From positions 559,376 to 623,375 of the forward strand of contig NZ_KE386569.1 of the NCBI RefSeq assembly GCF_000427625.1: DNA of 64,000 bases, given 5' to 3'. Made by a program: the position numbers and the translations under genes. Below are positions 49,089 to 58,057 of the stretch, one piece after another. The first letter of the stretch is position 1; each line of letters begins with the position of its first letter. A model generated the notes under the pieces. The model searched no databases. It saw only the letters and a program-made list of their open reading frames with translations, and had not been told where the DNA came from. The DNA is from Methylobacter luteus IMV-B-3098. Its GTDB lineage: Bacteria; Pseudomonadota; Gammaproteobacteria; Methylococcales; Methylomonadaceae.

Positions 49089-50606
49089 ATGAGATTACGC
49101 CTGCTTTGGTTCGTGCTCGTTGCAATGATCTTTTCCGCACCCGCGATGAGCCACTCAAATAACGGTTCGAACAACAATCAACTCCCTGAATCGCTCGAGC
49201 AGAAGGTCCGGAATCTTCAAGCCGATCTCGAGGCGAAGGGCTACAAGGTCACGCGCGGCTTCTGGGACCTGTTCACGATCGAGGATTGCCAGTTCTCGAT
49301 CGCCGTGGTTGGGAACTGTTTCGGGAACAACCCCGCGTCGCCTTATATCAATCCCTCCGTTCCGCTCTGGCCGGACGAATTCGTGGACGAGCACATAAAG
49401 GACCTGCTCGGACCGATGCCGGAGGACACCCAGGTCAACTTCCGCCTCGATGAGCGGGAGGCGCTGGTCGTGCTGGCGCAGCTTCCGCCGCCCGGGAAAT
49501 TTTTCGGGATGCACACCTACGTCTTCTCGCGCGAAGGGATCATCGACCCCGCGAATCTGGTCTTCCAGTCGGTCACGGACCCTTTCCTGCGGGATCTGCT
49601 CTTTGCCGCTTCGCCGACACCTTCCCGCTCACAGGTGCTCGCGACCTTCGGCAACAGCATCAACAACGTCGTCATCGAGCGGCAGTCCGGAGCGGCTTTT
49701 GACCAGCAGCGCTTCTTCATCATCACGCCGGACGCGGTGATGGAGCGGGCAGTGACCGAGGCGCTGCTGCGGGCGGGCGTCCCCGATCGCAATCAGGTGT
49801 TTACCACTCCCGTGTCAACGGAGGTTTTCCGGGCAGGGCTAGGGCCCGAGGCGGATGACCTGTCGATCTTCATCCGCTATACACGTCCGGAGGACGAGGC
49901 AGCCGGTGAGCAGTGGCGTCAGCAGCTTCCGCTGGCCGTGCTCCGGGTGAGGGACATGAACACGGCGCGTCCCACCGAGCCTTATCCCAAGCCCGCTTAT
50001 GATGAGCGGATCGCCCGCTCCGAGCTGGGGCTCCAAGGTGAATTCGCGGCTCTGATCGAGGCAGTCAAACAGCACTGGGGACAGACCTTCGCTCCCGAGC
50101 AGCCGTTCCAGAACTTGGAACTGGCCGTGGATCTCGTCGGGCAGCACTGCCTGGAACGGCCCATGAACTGCATTGGCGACAACCAGGACGAAGACTGGCG
50201 GCTCAGCCAGCGTTACAGCATCGATTCGGGCCAAGTGCTTGCCGTCATGGGTACTCTCAAAACGGCCACCGGCAATGCCACGTACTCAAGCATCGCGCTC
50301 AATCGCTCGTCGGTTCTCCAGGGCATCGGAAACGTCTTCGACGAAGAGCTCGCAGGGACTGCGTCGGCGTTCTCGGAAACGGTCGGCAACACCGACCCGT
50401 TTTACGTCCAGTACTTCGCGCGCGACTGCACAGGGCTCTCCCATTGTTTCGAAGTCACGGAGGAGATGATTCCGAAAGGCGAGACAGTGACATTCATCGA
50501 GCGGAACTACGTTGTTCCGGGTACGGCCCGGGGTGCCGATTCCAGGCAGATGCTGACCTCATTGGTCATCGTCTTCGATGGCAAGGCTCGGCCGCAGAGC
50601 CCCTGA
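49089..50606 (+). CDS. Secreted protein of unknown function, 505 residues
   Basis: Signal peptide RLLWFVLVAMIFSAPAMS, cut before HSNNGS; GAGGAGG before the ATG. The mature part has several Cys (CQFSIAVVGNC, CLERPMNC, CTGLSHC) suited to disulfide bonds, and mixed alpha/beta composition with no repeat. I do not recognise a family. The exported SurE-like gene starts 90 bases downstream on the same strand, so they may be co-expressed, for example in periplasmic phosphate-ester metabolism. The cysteine-rich exported character is seen; the rest is inference. Codon use is slightly different (GCTCGAG, CGC-rich) from flanking genes. Confidence 0.7.
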   Translation: MRLRLLWFVLVAMIFSAPAMSHSNNGSNNNQLPESLEQKVRNLQADLEAKGYKVTRGFWDLFTIEDCQFSIAVVGNCFGNNPASPYINPSVPLWPDEFVDEHIKDLLGPMPEDTQVNFRLDEREALVVLAQLPPPGKFFGMHTYVFSREGIIDPANLVFQSVTDPFLRDLLFAASPTPSRSQVLATFGNSINNVVIERQSGAAFDQQRFFIITPDAVMERAVTEALLRAGVPDRNQVFTTPVSTEVFRAGLGPEADDLSIFIRYTRPEDEAAGEQWRQQLPLAVLRVRDMNTARPTEPYPKPAYDERIARSELGLQGEFAALIEAVKQHWGQTFAPEQPFQNLELAVDLVGQHCLERPMNCIGDNQDEDWRLSQRYSIDSGQVLAVMGTLKTATGNATYSSIALNRSSVLQGIGNVFDEELAGTASAFSETVGNTDPFYVQYFARDCTGLSHCFEVTEEMIPKGETVTFIERNYVVPGTARGADSRQMLTSLVIVFDGKARPQSP

Positions 50607-50695
50607 CCAGTATGCGGCTGTGAGCGTCCACAGAGCCGCAGAGAGGTTCCATGACGCAGGCGTGGCTGCAAAATACCGATACGTGGAGGTATACC

Positions 50696-51712
50696 ATGCG
50701 TCCTAACGATCGTAAACACCGCAAACTCTTCAACGCTGCGCTCGCCGCCTTGTTGTTCGTGTCCTCGCCCGACATCTGGGCACTTACGATCGCCCTCAGT
50801 GATGACGACGGCTGGGATGCAATCGGGATCCAAGCCGCCAAGCGGGCACTGGCAGTCGCCGGCCATACCGTGGTCCTCGCTGGCCCGCTCAATGAGCAAA
50901 GCAGCAGCAGTGCGGGGCTCAACATGACGGACCTCCTGATTACCAAGCGCCGGGATGACGAGGGTGCGCTCGAGTATTCCGTGGCCATTGGCGACGGGAC
51001 GGAAGGCGCCGAACCGGCGACCAGCGCTCTCGTTGCCATCGATATCGCGCGGCAACGCGCCGGCCGGCTGCCCGACCTGCTGGTGTCCGGCATCAACATC
51101 GGCGCCAACATCGGCGCTGCTACCCAGTTTTCGGGTACAGTCGGTGCCGCCATTGCCGCGCTGTCTCCCATGCTCAATGGCGCTGTCCCCGCCATCGCGA
51201 TCAGCACCGATCCGTTGTGCGGCGAGTCCACGCCTGATTGCAGTGCACGGAATGAGGCCCATTTTGCGCAGGTGGCGGACTTTCTCGTTAATGTCATTGC
51301 CCACCTCGAACGTGAGGCTGGCTCCTTAGCGGGCGAAAAGGGCCTGTTGCCACAAGGATTAGGTCTCAACATCAACTACCCGCCGCTAGCCGAGCCCGCC
51401 GGCATCCTTGTCACACGGCAGGGTCGCACGGTCACCTTTATGGACGATCTGGTCGTGAGCTTTGGTGCCGATACGGTTACCGTCAACATCGGCTGTCGTG
51501 AGCCTTGCGCCGATGTACCAGTCGGCACCACGCTCCCGGGCGGGATCACGGAGATTGCCCCGGACGAGACGCCCGAGCTCCCAGGCACCGACACCACGTG
51601 GTATTCGAAAGGGTACATCACCGTTGTGCCAATCACGCCCGACTATACGGCCGACACATCGAGTCTTTTCCCTCTCAAGATAGATATTAAGACGGGTATG
51701 GGGAGGCGATAG
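50696..51712 (+). CDS. Exported SurE-like 5'/3'-nucleotidase
   Basis: 338 residues from ATG 50696 (GGAGG shortly upstream). The signal peptide (KLFNAALAALLFVSSPDIWA) is cut before LTIALSDDDGWD, so this SurE is periplasmic, unlike the cytosolic housekeeping enzyme. Metal-binding and catalytic motifs: LSDDDGWDAIGI at the mature N-terminus and VSGINIGANIGAATQFSGTV then GAAIAA in the middle, matching NDDG.....GI and SGIN.G.N.G....YSGTV. It would dephosphorylate nucleotides or other phosphate esters in the periplasm, perhaps for phosphate scavenging. About 80 residues longer than cytosolic SurE, mainly at the C-terminus. Confidence 0.85.
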   Translation: MRPNDRKHRKLFNAALAALLFVSSPDIWALTIALSDDDGWDAIGIQAAKRALAVAGHTVVLAGPLNEQSSSSAGLNMTDLLITKRRDDEGALEYSVAIGDGTEGAEPATSALVAIDIARQRAGRLPDLLVSGINIGANIGAATQFSGTVGAAIAALSPMLNGAVPAIAISTDPLCGESTPDCSARNEAHFAQVADFLVNVIAHLEREAGSLAGEKGLLPQGLGLNINYPPLAEPAGILVTRQGRTVTFMDDLVVSFGADTVTVNIGCREPCADVPVGTTLPGGITEIAPDETPELPGTDTTWYSKGYITVVPITPDYTADTSSLFPLKIDIKTGMGRR

Positions 51713-51776
51713 GCGGCGATGTCCGTTCCTTGCATGAGGAAAAGGGCAGTTCCATGATGTTGGAATATGAGCCCGC

Positions 51777-51855
51777 GTAGGGCGCATTAGCGATAGCGTA
51801 ATGCGCCGAATGGAAGCTAACATGCGGCGGAATACGCTACGCTATTCCGCCCTAT
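51777..51855. repeat. REPIN family V
   Basis: GTAG-GGCGCATTA/TAATGCGCC hairpin facing a reverse ATAG-GGCGGAATA/TATTCCGCC hairpin (the reverse member begins CATAGG instead of GTAGG). It lies in the convergent gap after the SurE-like gene. Confidence 0.8.
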
Positions 51856-51876
51856 GAGCTAAGATAGTTTGGTCAA

Positions 51877-52143
51877 TTATTTGGACAATCTCGCCCTGAT
51901 CCGGTCATAGGTTGCTTTCAGTTCTTCACCGACTACTTTAGCCTTTTCAATATATTCCTCAGAGGTTTCCACCGTATCATCGGCGATGTCTGCCGCTTTC
52001 TGGGTAAAAGCGTTCCAGTTTTTTTCGACCCCCTCAAACTCGTCCCTGGCTTCCATGGAACCTAAATGCAGTTTCAGCTTGATTTCATCACGCTCGGTTT
52101 TTAAGGATTCGAGCAACTTTTCAAAATCTTCTTTTAATGCCAT
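51877..52143 (-). CDS. Small coiled-coil protein of unknown function
   Basis: 88 residues from ATG 52143 (AGAGGT about eight bases upstream; a longer frame to 52185 lacks a site). Highly charged and helical (ALKEDFEKLLESLKTERDEI, then EGVEKNWNAFTQKAADIADD, ending ELKATYDRIRARLSK), with heptad-like Leu spacing and no Cys or membrane segment. Small helical proteins of this kind occur near stress and metabolic genes, but I do not recognise a named family. Monocistronic and leftward, divergent from nifJ. Confidence 0.7.
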   Translation of the reverse strand: MALKEDFEKLLESLKTERDEIKLKLHLGSMEARDEFEGVEKNWNAFTQKAADIADDTVETSEEYIEKAKVVGEELKATYDRIRARLSK

Positions 52144-52426
52144 GACATACCTCTGTTTTTGCTTGATTGACAAATCGGGGAACATTTTTCGGCGAAAATC
52201 GAGCCGCCTTTGAGATTAAGACAGAGTCTCTTCAGGTCTGTTCATTTCTCATGAGTTTAAGATGCTTTGGTACAAAGAACGGATGATTATGTGGCTGTTC
52301 TGGAAAATAGAGCGAATATTTTGATGTTCCAGGTGTCACAGAGGAATCAATTGATGCGAATCAACATCGAATAGTTGCGGCAGGACCATGAGGCACTGCA
52401 ACAGCAGTTATTTACGGGGACGATTG

Positions 52427-55400
52427 ATGTCAAAAGCAACCACCATCACGATTGACGGCAATGAAGCGGCAGCGCAGGTCGCTTACCTGACCAATGAAGT
52501 CATCGCCATCTATCCGATCACGCCGGCCTCGCCTATGGGAGAGTGGTCCGACACCTGGGCCTCGGAAGGGCGCAGGAATATCCGGGGCGCGCAGCCGCAG
52601 GTAATTGAAATGCAAAGCGAAGGCGGCGCGGCCGGCGCCGTGCACGGCGCCCTGCAAAACGGCGCGCTGACCACGACCTTTACGGCCTCGCAGGGACTGC
52701 TGCTGATGATTCCGAATATGTACAAGATCGCCGGCGAACTGACGTCGACGGTCTTTCATGTCGCGGCCCGCACGCTGGCGACGCATGCCTTGTCGATCTT
52801 CGGCGACCACAGCGACGTGATGGCGGCCCGGGCCACGGGCTTTGCGTTCTTGTCGGCCAATTCGGTGCAGGAAGTCATGGACTTCGCCCTGATTGCGCAG
52901 GCGGCAACGCTGGCCGCGCGCATCCCGATCGTGCATTTTTTCGACGGCTTCAGGACTTCGCATGAGATTGCCACGATCGAGCCTGTCGATGAAGCGACGG
53001 TTCGGGCCATGATCGACGACGATCTGATAGACCAGCACCGCCGTCGCGCCTTGTCGCCGGACCATCCGGTCCTGCGCGGCAGCGCCCAGAATCCCGATGT
53101 GTTTTTTCAGGCGCGGGAAAGCGCCAATCCCTATTACCAGGCCATGCCCGGTATCGTGCAGGCCATGATGGACCGCTTTGCCGGGCTGACCGGACGCCAG
53201 TATCGCCTGTTTGACTATGTCGGCGCCGAGGATGCCGAAAGGGTCATCGTGCTGATGGGCTCCGGTGCCGAAACCGCCGAGGAAACCGTCCAGCATTTAA
53301 CCGCGCGCGGGGAAAAAGTCGGCGTGCTGAAAGTCCGCCTGTTCCGTCCGTTTGCCCCTGAGGCCTTGGTCGATGCCTTGCCGGCCGCGCTGCGCAGCCT
53401 GGCGGTGCTGGACAGAACCAAGGAGTCGGGTGCCGACGGCGAACCTTTATACAAGGATGTTTTGACCGCGATTACGCGCGACTATCTGGGCGACAATCCC
53501 CGATTCGCCCGGTTGCCCAAAATCGTCGGCGGCCGGTATGGGTTGTCCTCGAAAGAATTTACGCCGGCCATGGTCAAGGGCATCTTCAATGAACTGGCCA
53601 GGGAACGGCCCAAGCACCCGTTCACGGTCGGCATTATCGATGATGTCACGCAGACCCATCTGGACTGGGACCCGTCATTTCGCACCGATGCAGCCCAAGC
53701 TACGGTCAGCGCGGTGTTTTTCGGCTTGGGCAGCGACGGCACGGTCAGCGCCAACAAGAATTCGATCAAGATCATCGGCGATAAATCGCAGCTTCAAGCG
53801 CAGGGCTATTTTGTCTACGATTCCAGAAAAGCCGGCGCCGTCACGGTCTCTCATTTGCGGTTCGGTCCCGAGAAAATCCGTTCCAGCTACCTGATCGGCG
53901 ATAACGAGGCCAGTTTTGTGGCCTGCCATCAGTCGGTATTTCTGGAGCGCTATCCCATGCTGGACAAAGCGGCTCCGGGGGCTGTGTTTCTGCTGAATAC
54001 CTCTGTTCCCGCCGATCAGGTCTGGGATAGTCTGCCGCGTCGTTTTCAGGAGGTTATCATTGAAAAAAACATCGCTTTCTATGCGATTGATGCTTATGAA
54101 ATCGCCAGAAACTGCGGCCTGGGGCGGCACATCAATACAGTCATGCAGACCTGCTTCTTCGCCCTGTCTCATATTATTCCGCTCGATGAGGCGCTTGACG
54201 AAATCAGGGCCGCCGGGCAGAAAACCTACGCCAAGGCCGGAAAGCGCATACAGCAGGCCAATCTTGACGCGATCGACGCAGCGCTGGCCAAGTTGCATCA
54301 GATCGCCGTGCCCCAACAGGCGGACAGCGCGATTGAAATGCCGTCCGCCGTGGCCGCCGACGCGCCTGATTATGTGCAGCGGCTGACCGCCGAGATGATT
54401 GCCGGACGCGGCGACTCCTTGCCGGTCAGCCGCTTCGATCCCGATGGCACCTTTAAAACCGGCACCGCCGCCTTCGAAAAGCGCAATCTTGCTCTCGAGA
54501 TTCCGGTCTGGGAGCCCGATATCTGCATCCAGTGCGGCAAGTGTGTGTTCGCTTGCCCGCACAGCGTAATTCGCAGCAAGCTGTTTACCGCCGACAGCGT
54601 TAAAAATGCGCCGCCGACGTTCAAATCCGTGCCGGTCAAAAGCAAGGCCCTCGGCAGCGATCTTTTGATCAGTTATCAGGTCGCGCCCGAAGACTGCACC
54701 GGCTGTACCCTGTGCGTGCAGGTCTGCCCGATCCGCGACCGCGAAAATCCCGAGCGCAAAGCCGTCAATATGCATCCGCAGCCGCCGCTGCGCGCTCAGG
54801 AGCGCGAGAACTGGAACTTTTTCCTGCAAATACCGGAGCCGGACCGCCGCCGGCTGCACCCCAACAAGCTGCCCGAAGCCATGCATCTTCAGCCCTTGTT
54901 CGAGTTTCCAAGCGCGTGTCCGGGCTGCGGCGAAACGCCGTACCTGCGGCTGGTCAGTCAGCTGTTCGGCGATCACATGGTGATAGCTAATGCGACCGGC
55001 TGTTCATCGATTTATGGCGGCAATCTGCCGGCGACGCCGTGGACTAAAAACGCCGAGGGGCGCGGTCCCGCCTGGTCCAATTCCTTGTTCGAGGACAATG
55101 CCGAATTCGGCTTGGGCATGCGCATCGCCATCGATCAGCAAACCCAGTACGCGCGCGAGCTGCTGCAAAGCCTGCGTGATCAGGTCCGCCCGGAACTGGC
55201 CGATGCGATTCTCGATGCCGACCAAGGCGACGAGGCCGGCATCTACGACCAGCGCCAGCGCGTCATCGAGCTGAACCAGCGGCTGCAAGGCATCGCTTCC
55301 GATGCGGCAGGCCGCCTGCTGAAAGCATCGGAAAACCTAGTCAAGCGCAGCGTCTGGATTGTCGGCGGCGACGGCTGGGGTTATGACATCGGCTTCGGCG

Positions 55401-56023
55401 GTCTGGATCATGTGTTGGCTGCCGGCCGCGATGTGAATATTTTGCTGCTCGATACGGAAGTGTATTCAAACACCGGCGGTCAGACCTCCAAGGCTACACC
55501 CAGGGGCGCCGTCGCCAAGTTTTCGGCGGCCGGCAAGACTACCCCTAAAAAGGATCTGGCGCGGCTGGCGATGGATTACGAACAGGTCTATGTGGCCCAG
55601 GTCGCCTTTGGCGCCAAGGACATTCAGACCCTGCACGCGTTTCTGGAGGCCGAATCCTATCCGGGCACTTCGCTGATTATTGCCTACAGCCCCTGCATCG
55701 CGCATGGCGTCGACCTGTCGAACAATCTGCGGCAGCAGGATCTGGCCGTGCGCAGCGGCCACTGGCCTTTACTGCGCTTTGATCCGAGACGGGCGGCGCA
55801 GGGCCAGAATCCGCTGACCCTGGACAGCCAGAAACCGTCCATCCCTTACCGGGACTTTGCCATGACCGAGGCGCGATTCAGTATTTTGAGCCGCACGCAT
55901 GCCGAGCAGTCGGAGCGCCTCATGCACCAGGCCCAGCGCGATGTGAACGACCGCTATCGGCATTACCGATTGCAGGCCGAGCAGCCGTCTGGCATGCAGA
56001 ATAAAAATGAACAAGGAGACTGA
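52427..56023 (+). CDS. nifJ: Pyruvate:ferredoxin (flavodoxin) oxidoreductase
   Basis: 1198 residues from ATG 52427 (GGGGA upstream), the usual single-chain length. It converts pyruvate, CoA and oxidised ferredoxin or flavodoxin to acetyl-CoA, CO2 and reduced carrier in the cytosol. Domains in order: pyrimidine-binding core (IDGNEAAAQVAYLTNEVIAI, then YPITPASPMGEW), transketolase-like domain II, gamma domain (about 430-620), two 4Fe-4S clusters (CIQCGKCVFACP at 700-711; CTGCTLCVQVCP at 757-768), then the TPP-binding domain with CPGCGETPY, NATGCSSIYGGN, GGDGWGYDIG and DTEVYSNTGGQTSKATPRG. All cluster cysteines are present. The next gene starts 2 bases after its stop. Confidence 0.95.
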   Translation: MSKATTITIDGNEAAAQVAYLTNEVIAIYPITPASPMGEWSDTWASEGRRNIRGAQPQVIEMQSEGGAAGAVHGALQNGALTTTFTASQGLLLMIPNMYKIAGELTSTVFHVAARTLATHALSIFGDHSDVMAARATGFAFLSANSVQEVMDFALIAQAATLAARIPIVHFFDGFRTSHEIATIEPVDEATVRAMIDDDLIDQHRRRALSPDHPVLRGSAQNPDVFFQARESANPYYQAMPGIVQAMMDRFAGLTGRQYRLFDYVGAEDAERVIVLMGSGAETAEETVQHLTARGEKVGVLKVRLFRPFAPEALVDALPAALRSLAVLDRTKESGADGEPLYKDVLTAITRDYLGDNPRFARLPKIVGGRYGLSSKEFTPAMVKGIFNELARERPKHPFTVGIIDDVTQTHLDWDPSFRTDAAQATVSAVFFGLGSDGTVSANKNSIKIIGDKSQLQAQGYFVYDSRKAGAVTVSHLRFGPEKIRSSYLIGDNEASFVACHQSVFLERYPMLDKAAPGAVFLLNTSVPADQVWDSLPRRFQEVIIEKNIAFYAIDAYEIARNCGLGRHINTVMQTCFFALSHIIPLDEALDEIRAAGQKTYAKAGKRIQQANLDAIDAALAKLHQIAVPQQADSAIEMPSAVAADAPDYVQRLTAEMIAGRGDSLPVSRFDPDGTFKTGTAAFEKRNLALEIPVWEPDICIQCGKCVFACPHSVIRSKLFTADSVKNAPPTFKSVPVKSKALGSDLLISYQVAPEDCTGCTLCVQVCPIRDRENPERKAVNMHPQPPLRAQERENWNFFLQIPEPDRRRLHPNKLPEAMHLQPLFEFPSACPGCGETPYLRLVSQLFGDHMVIANATGCSSIYGGNLPATPWTKNAEGRGPAWSNSLFEDNAEFGLGMRIAIDQQTQYARELLQSLRDQVRPELADAILDADQGDEAGIYDQRQRVIELNQRLQGIASDAAGRLLKASENLVKRSVWIVGGDGWGYDIGFGGLDHVLAAGRDVNILLLDTEVYSNTGGQTSKATPRGAVAKFSAAGKTTPKKDLARLAMDYEQVYVAQVAFGAKDIQTLHAFLEAESYPGTSLIIAYSPCIAHGVDLSNNLRQQDLAVRSGHWPLLRFDPRRAAQGQNPLTLDSQKPSIPYRDFAMTEARFSILSRTHAEQSERLMHQAQRDVNDRYRHYRLQAEQPSGMQNKNEQGD

Positions 56024-56025
56024 TC

Positions 56026-57045
56026 ATGAGCAGCATAGACCTGAGTACAAACTATATGGGGCTTAAACTGGCCAATCCGCTGGTGCCTTCATCATCGCCC
56101 CTGTCGCGCGGCATCGATTCGGCGCGCCGCCTCGAAGACGCCGGCGCATCGGCCCTGGTCATGTACTCGCTGTTTGAGGAAGAACTGCGCAACGAAGAGA
56201 AAATGACGGCGCGTTTTCTGATTCATCAGACCATAGGTCACGGCGAAGCCGAGAGTTTTCTGCCTTTTGACAGTCATTTTCAGCAGGGACTGGATCAGTA
56301 TCTGGAACATCTTGCGGCCTTGAAAAATACGCTGAACATCCCGGTCATCGCCAGTCTTAACGGTATTTCCCTGAATGGCTGGGTGGAAAACGGCAGATTA
56401 CTCGAAGAGGCCGGCGCCGATGCACTGGAGCTGAATGTCTACTACCTGGATACCGATCTTTATGAGACCAACATGGATGTGGAAAACCGCTATCTGGAAT
56501 TGCTGCGGGTGCTGCGCCGGCGGGTGGACATTCCGATTGCGATGAAGCTGTCTCCTTACTTCAGCGCGCTGCCTTATTTTATCAAGGAACTGGAAAACGA
56601 AGGGGTCGATGCTGTGGCGCTGTTCAACCGTTTTTACCAGCCTGATATTGATATCGATAACCTGCAAATCATCCCGCAACTGCATCTTTCCACCTCCGCC
56701 GATGCGCTGCTGGCCATGCGCTGGATCGCCATTCTTTACGGCAGGGTCAGATTGTCGATGGCCGCGACCGGCGGCGTGCACACTGCCGCTGACGTCATCA
56801 AGCTGCTGCTGGCCGGCGCCGACGTCACGCATCTGTGCGCCACGCTGCTGCTGCACGGACCGGAACAGCTGACGCGCATCAAAGCCGGTCTGATGGCCTG
56901 GATGGAACAGCATGAGTATGCTTCGGTCAAGGCAATGAAAGGCCGTTTAAGCCAGCAGTTTTGCGCCGATCCCGAATCGTTCGAACGCACCAATTATATT
57001 GCCGTGCTGGACAGCTACAGTTCTCCGCCGGGGATGCGGCGTTGA
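56026..57045 (+). CDS. Dihydroorotate dehydrogenase-like flavoprotein
   Basis: 339 residues, a TIM-barrel FMN protein related to dihydroorotate dehydrogenase: DLSTNYMGLKLANPLVPSSS near the start, VIASLNGIS, ADALELNVYY, PIAMKLSPYFS and the C-terminal phosphate-binding region SMAATGGVHTAADVIKLLLA. It starts 2 bases after nifJ, with its ribosome site inside nifJ, so the two are translationally coupled. Proteins of this kind commonly pair with nifJ, yet the true reaction is not established; pyrimidine synthesis is unlikely given the context. Cytosolic. No partner iron-sulfur subunit is visible nearby. Confidence 0.85.
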   Translation: MSSIDLSTNYMGLKLANPLVPSSSPLSRGIDSARRLEDAGASALVMYSLFEEELRNEEKMTARFLIHQTIGHGEAESFLPFDSHFQQGLDQYLEHLAALKNTLNIPVIASLNGISLNGWVENGRLLEEAGADALELNVYYLDTDLYETNMDVENRYLELLRVLRRRVDIPIAMKLSPYFSALPYFIKELENEGVDAVALFNRFYQPDIDIDNLQIIPQLHLSTSADALLAMRWIAILYGRVRLSMAATGGVHTAADVIKLLLAGADVTHLCATLLLHGPEQLTRIKAGLMAWMEQHEYASVKAMKGRLSQQFCADPESFERTNYIAVLDSYSSPPGMRR

Positions 57046-57070
57046 TTTGCAGAGGTGCACAGCAGCAGGT

Positions 57071-57145
57071 GTAGGCTGGGTTGATAAACCCAGCCTTTCG
57101 GGGCCGCCCATGCCGGGTTTCCGCTAAGGCTCCAACCCAGCCTAC
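57071..57145. repeat. REPIN family II, copy 3
   Basis: GTAG-GCTGGGTT/AACCCAGC facing its inverse ending at CTAC 57142-57145, with the central part diverged from copies 1 and 2. It sits in the convergent gap between the DHOD-like and lipase genes. Confidence 0.85.
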
Positions 57146-57163
57146 ACATGCTTTTCAGCTCAG

Positions 57164-57997
57164 TTATACCTGGCAGTTCCGTAAACGCTCCACAATTTCT
57201 TCATATCCGCGCAGATAATCGAAATGAACAGGCTTGCCGTCCAGGCCCTTATCCAGATCATGCCCGATTTCATCGAAATGGTCAGCGGGCCAGGGCGGGG
57301 TAATGGCTTCCCAGCCGACGCGCAGGGCTGACGAAACCGGCACCATGCCGTCGTTTTCCCCGTCTGTGGCTTTTGCGAGGTATCCATAGGTCGGCAGCAG
57401 CAATTTGCACGTCTTCAATGAACCATCGCGCCCGCTGCCGGCCACGCAGAAATAGTTGAGACGGGGGTTGTCGATATACGTGTCGTTGAATTTGCGTATA
57501 GGCTCGGCGGTTAAATCGTGCAAACCATCAAGCCAATGGAATTTATCGGCTATGTCGCGGATGACTCCCTCGATGGCGCCTACCAGGGGGATCTTGGATT
57601 CACCGTCCGCGAATGATTCGCAAAGATCGGCCAGCGGCGAGCCTTGATGCGGCGTGCCGATCGTGGTCAGCGAGCAGACCCGGTCGGCAATATTGCCGGG
57701 ATTGGCCGGAGACAGCAGATAACGGCCGTCCAGTCCGCCCATGCTATGGGCGATGATATGCACTTTTTTGTCCGGGTCCAGGACGGGCGGTGCGCCGGTC
57801 TGGCCCAATGCCTTGAGAATCTGCCGCTTCAGTTCATCGCCGCGCACGTCAATGCCGCCGACAGGATGAACTTGAGTGACCAGTACCCGGGCCTGGAATC
57901 GGCTTTCCAGATGTTCTTTGATGCCGTTGAAGTAGTCGACTTGTAAAACAGGCAGGGTATCAAACCCGAGCAGACCGTGTGTCAGGATTATGTTCAT
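57164..57997 (-). CDS. Alpha/beta-hydrolase, triacylglycerol lipase-like
   Basis: 277 residues from ATG 57997 (GAGGTG just upstream; a TTG four codons earlier is not needed). Oxyanion motif LTHGLLGF at residues 5-12, nucleophile elbow AHSMGG (Ser85) and candidates Asp216 (ENDGMVPVSS) and His240/His246 (PADHFDEIGHD) follow the Burkholderia/Pseudomonas LipA group. There is no signal peptide, unlike typical secreted lipases of this group, so a cytosolic or leaderless enzyme. The first elbow residue is Ala rather than Gly. Likely an esterase acting on acyl esters. Last gene of a leftward group with the glycogen phosphorylase. Confidence 0.85.
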   Translation of the reverse strand: MNIILTHGLLGFDTLPVLQVDYFNGIKEHLESRFQARVLVTQVHPVGGIDVRGDELKRQILKALGQTGAPPVLDPDKKVHIIAHSMGGLDGRYLLSPANPGNIADRVCSLTTIGTPHQGSPLADLCESFADGESKIPLVGAIEGVIRDIADKFHWLDGLHDLTAEPIRKFNDTYIDNPRLNYFCVAGSGRDGSLKTCKLLLPTYGYLAKATDGENDGMVPVSSALRVGWEAITPPWPADHFDEIGHDLDKGLDGKPVHFDYLRGYEEIVERLRNCQV

Positions 57998-58057
57998 ATT
58001 GCACCTCAACAGATTATGGTGATGAGAAACCCATCCCTGGGCTTCTCTGTTGATCGC

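Noticed and set aside
53675-54976. 433-codon leftward frame within nifJ
   Set aside because: It lies wholly inside nifJ, whose iron-sulfur and TPP motifs are intact. The antisense product has no recognisable features.
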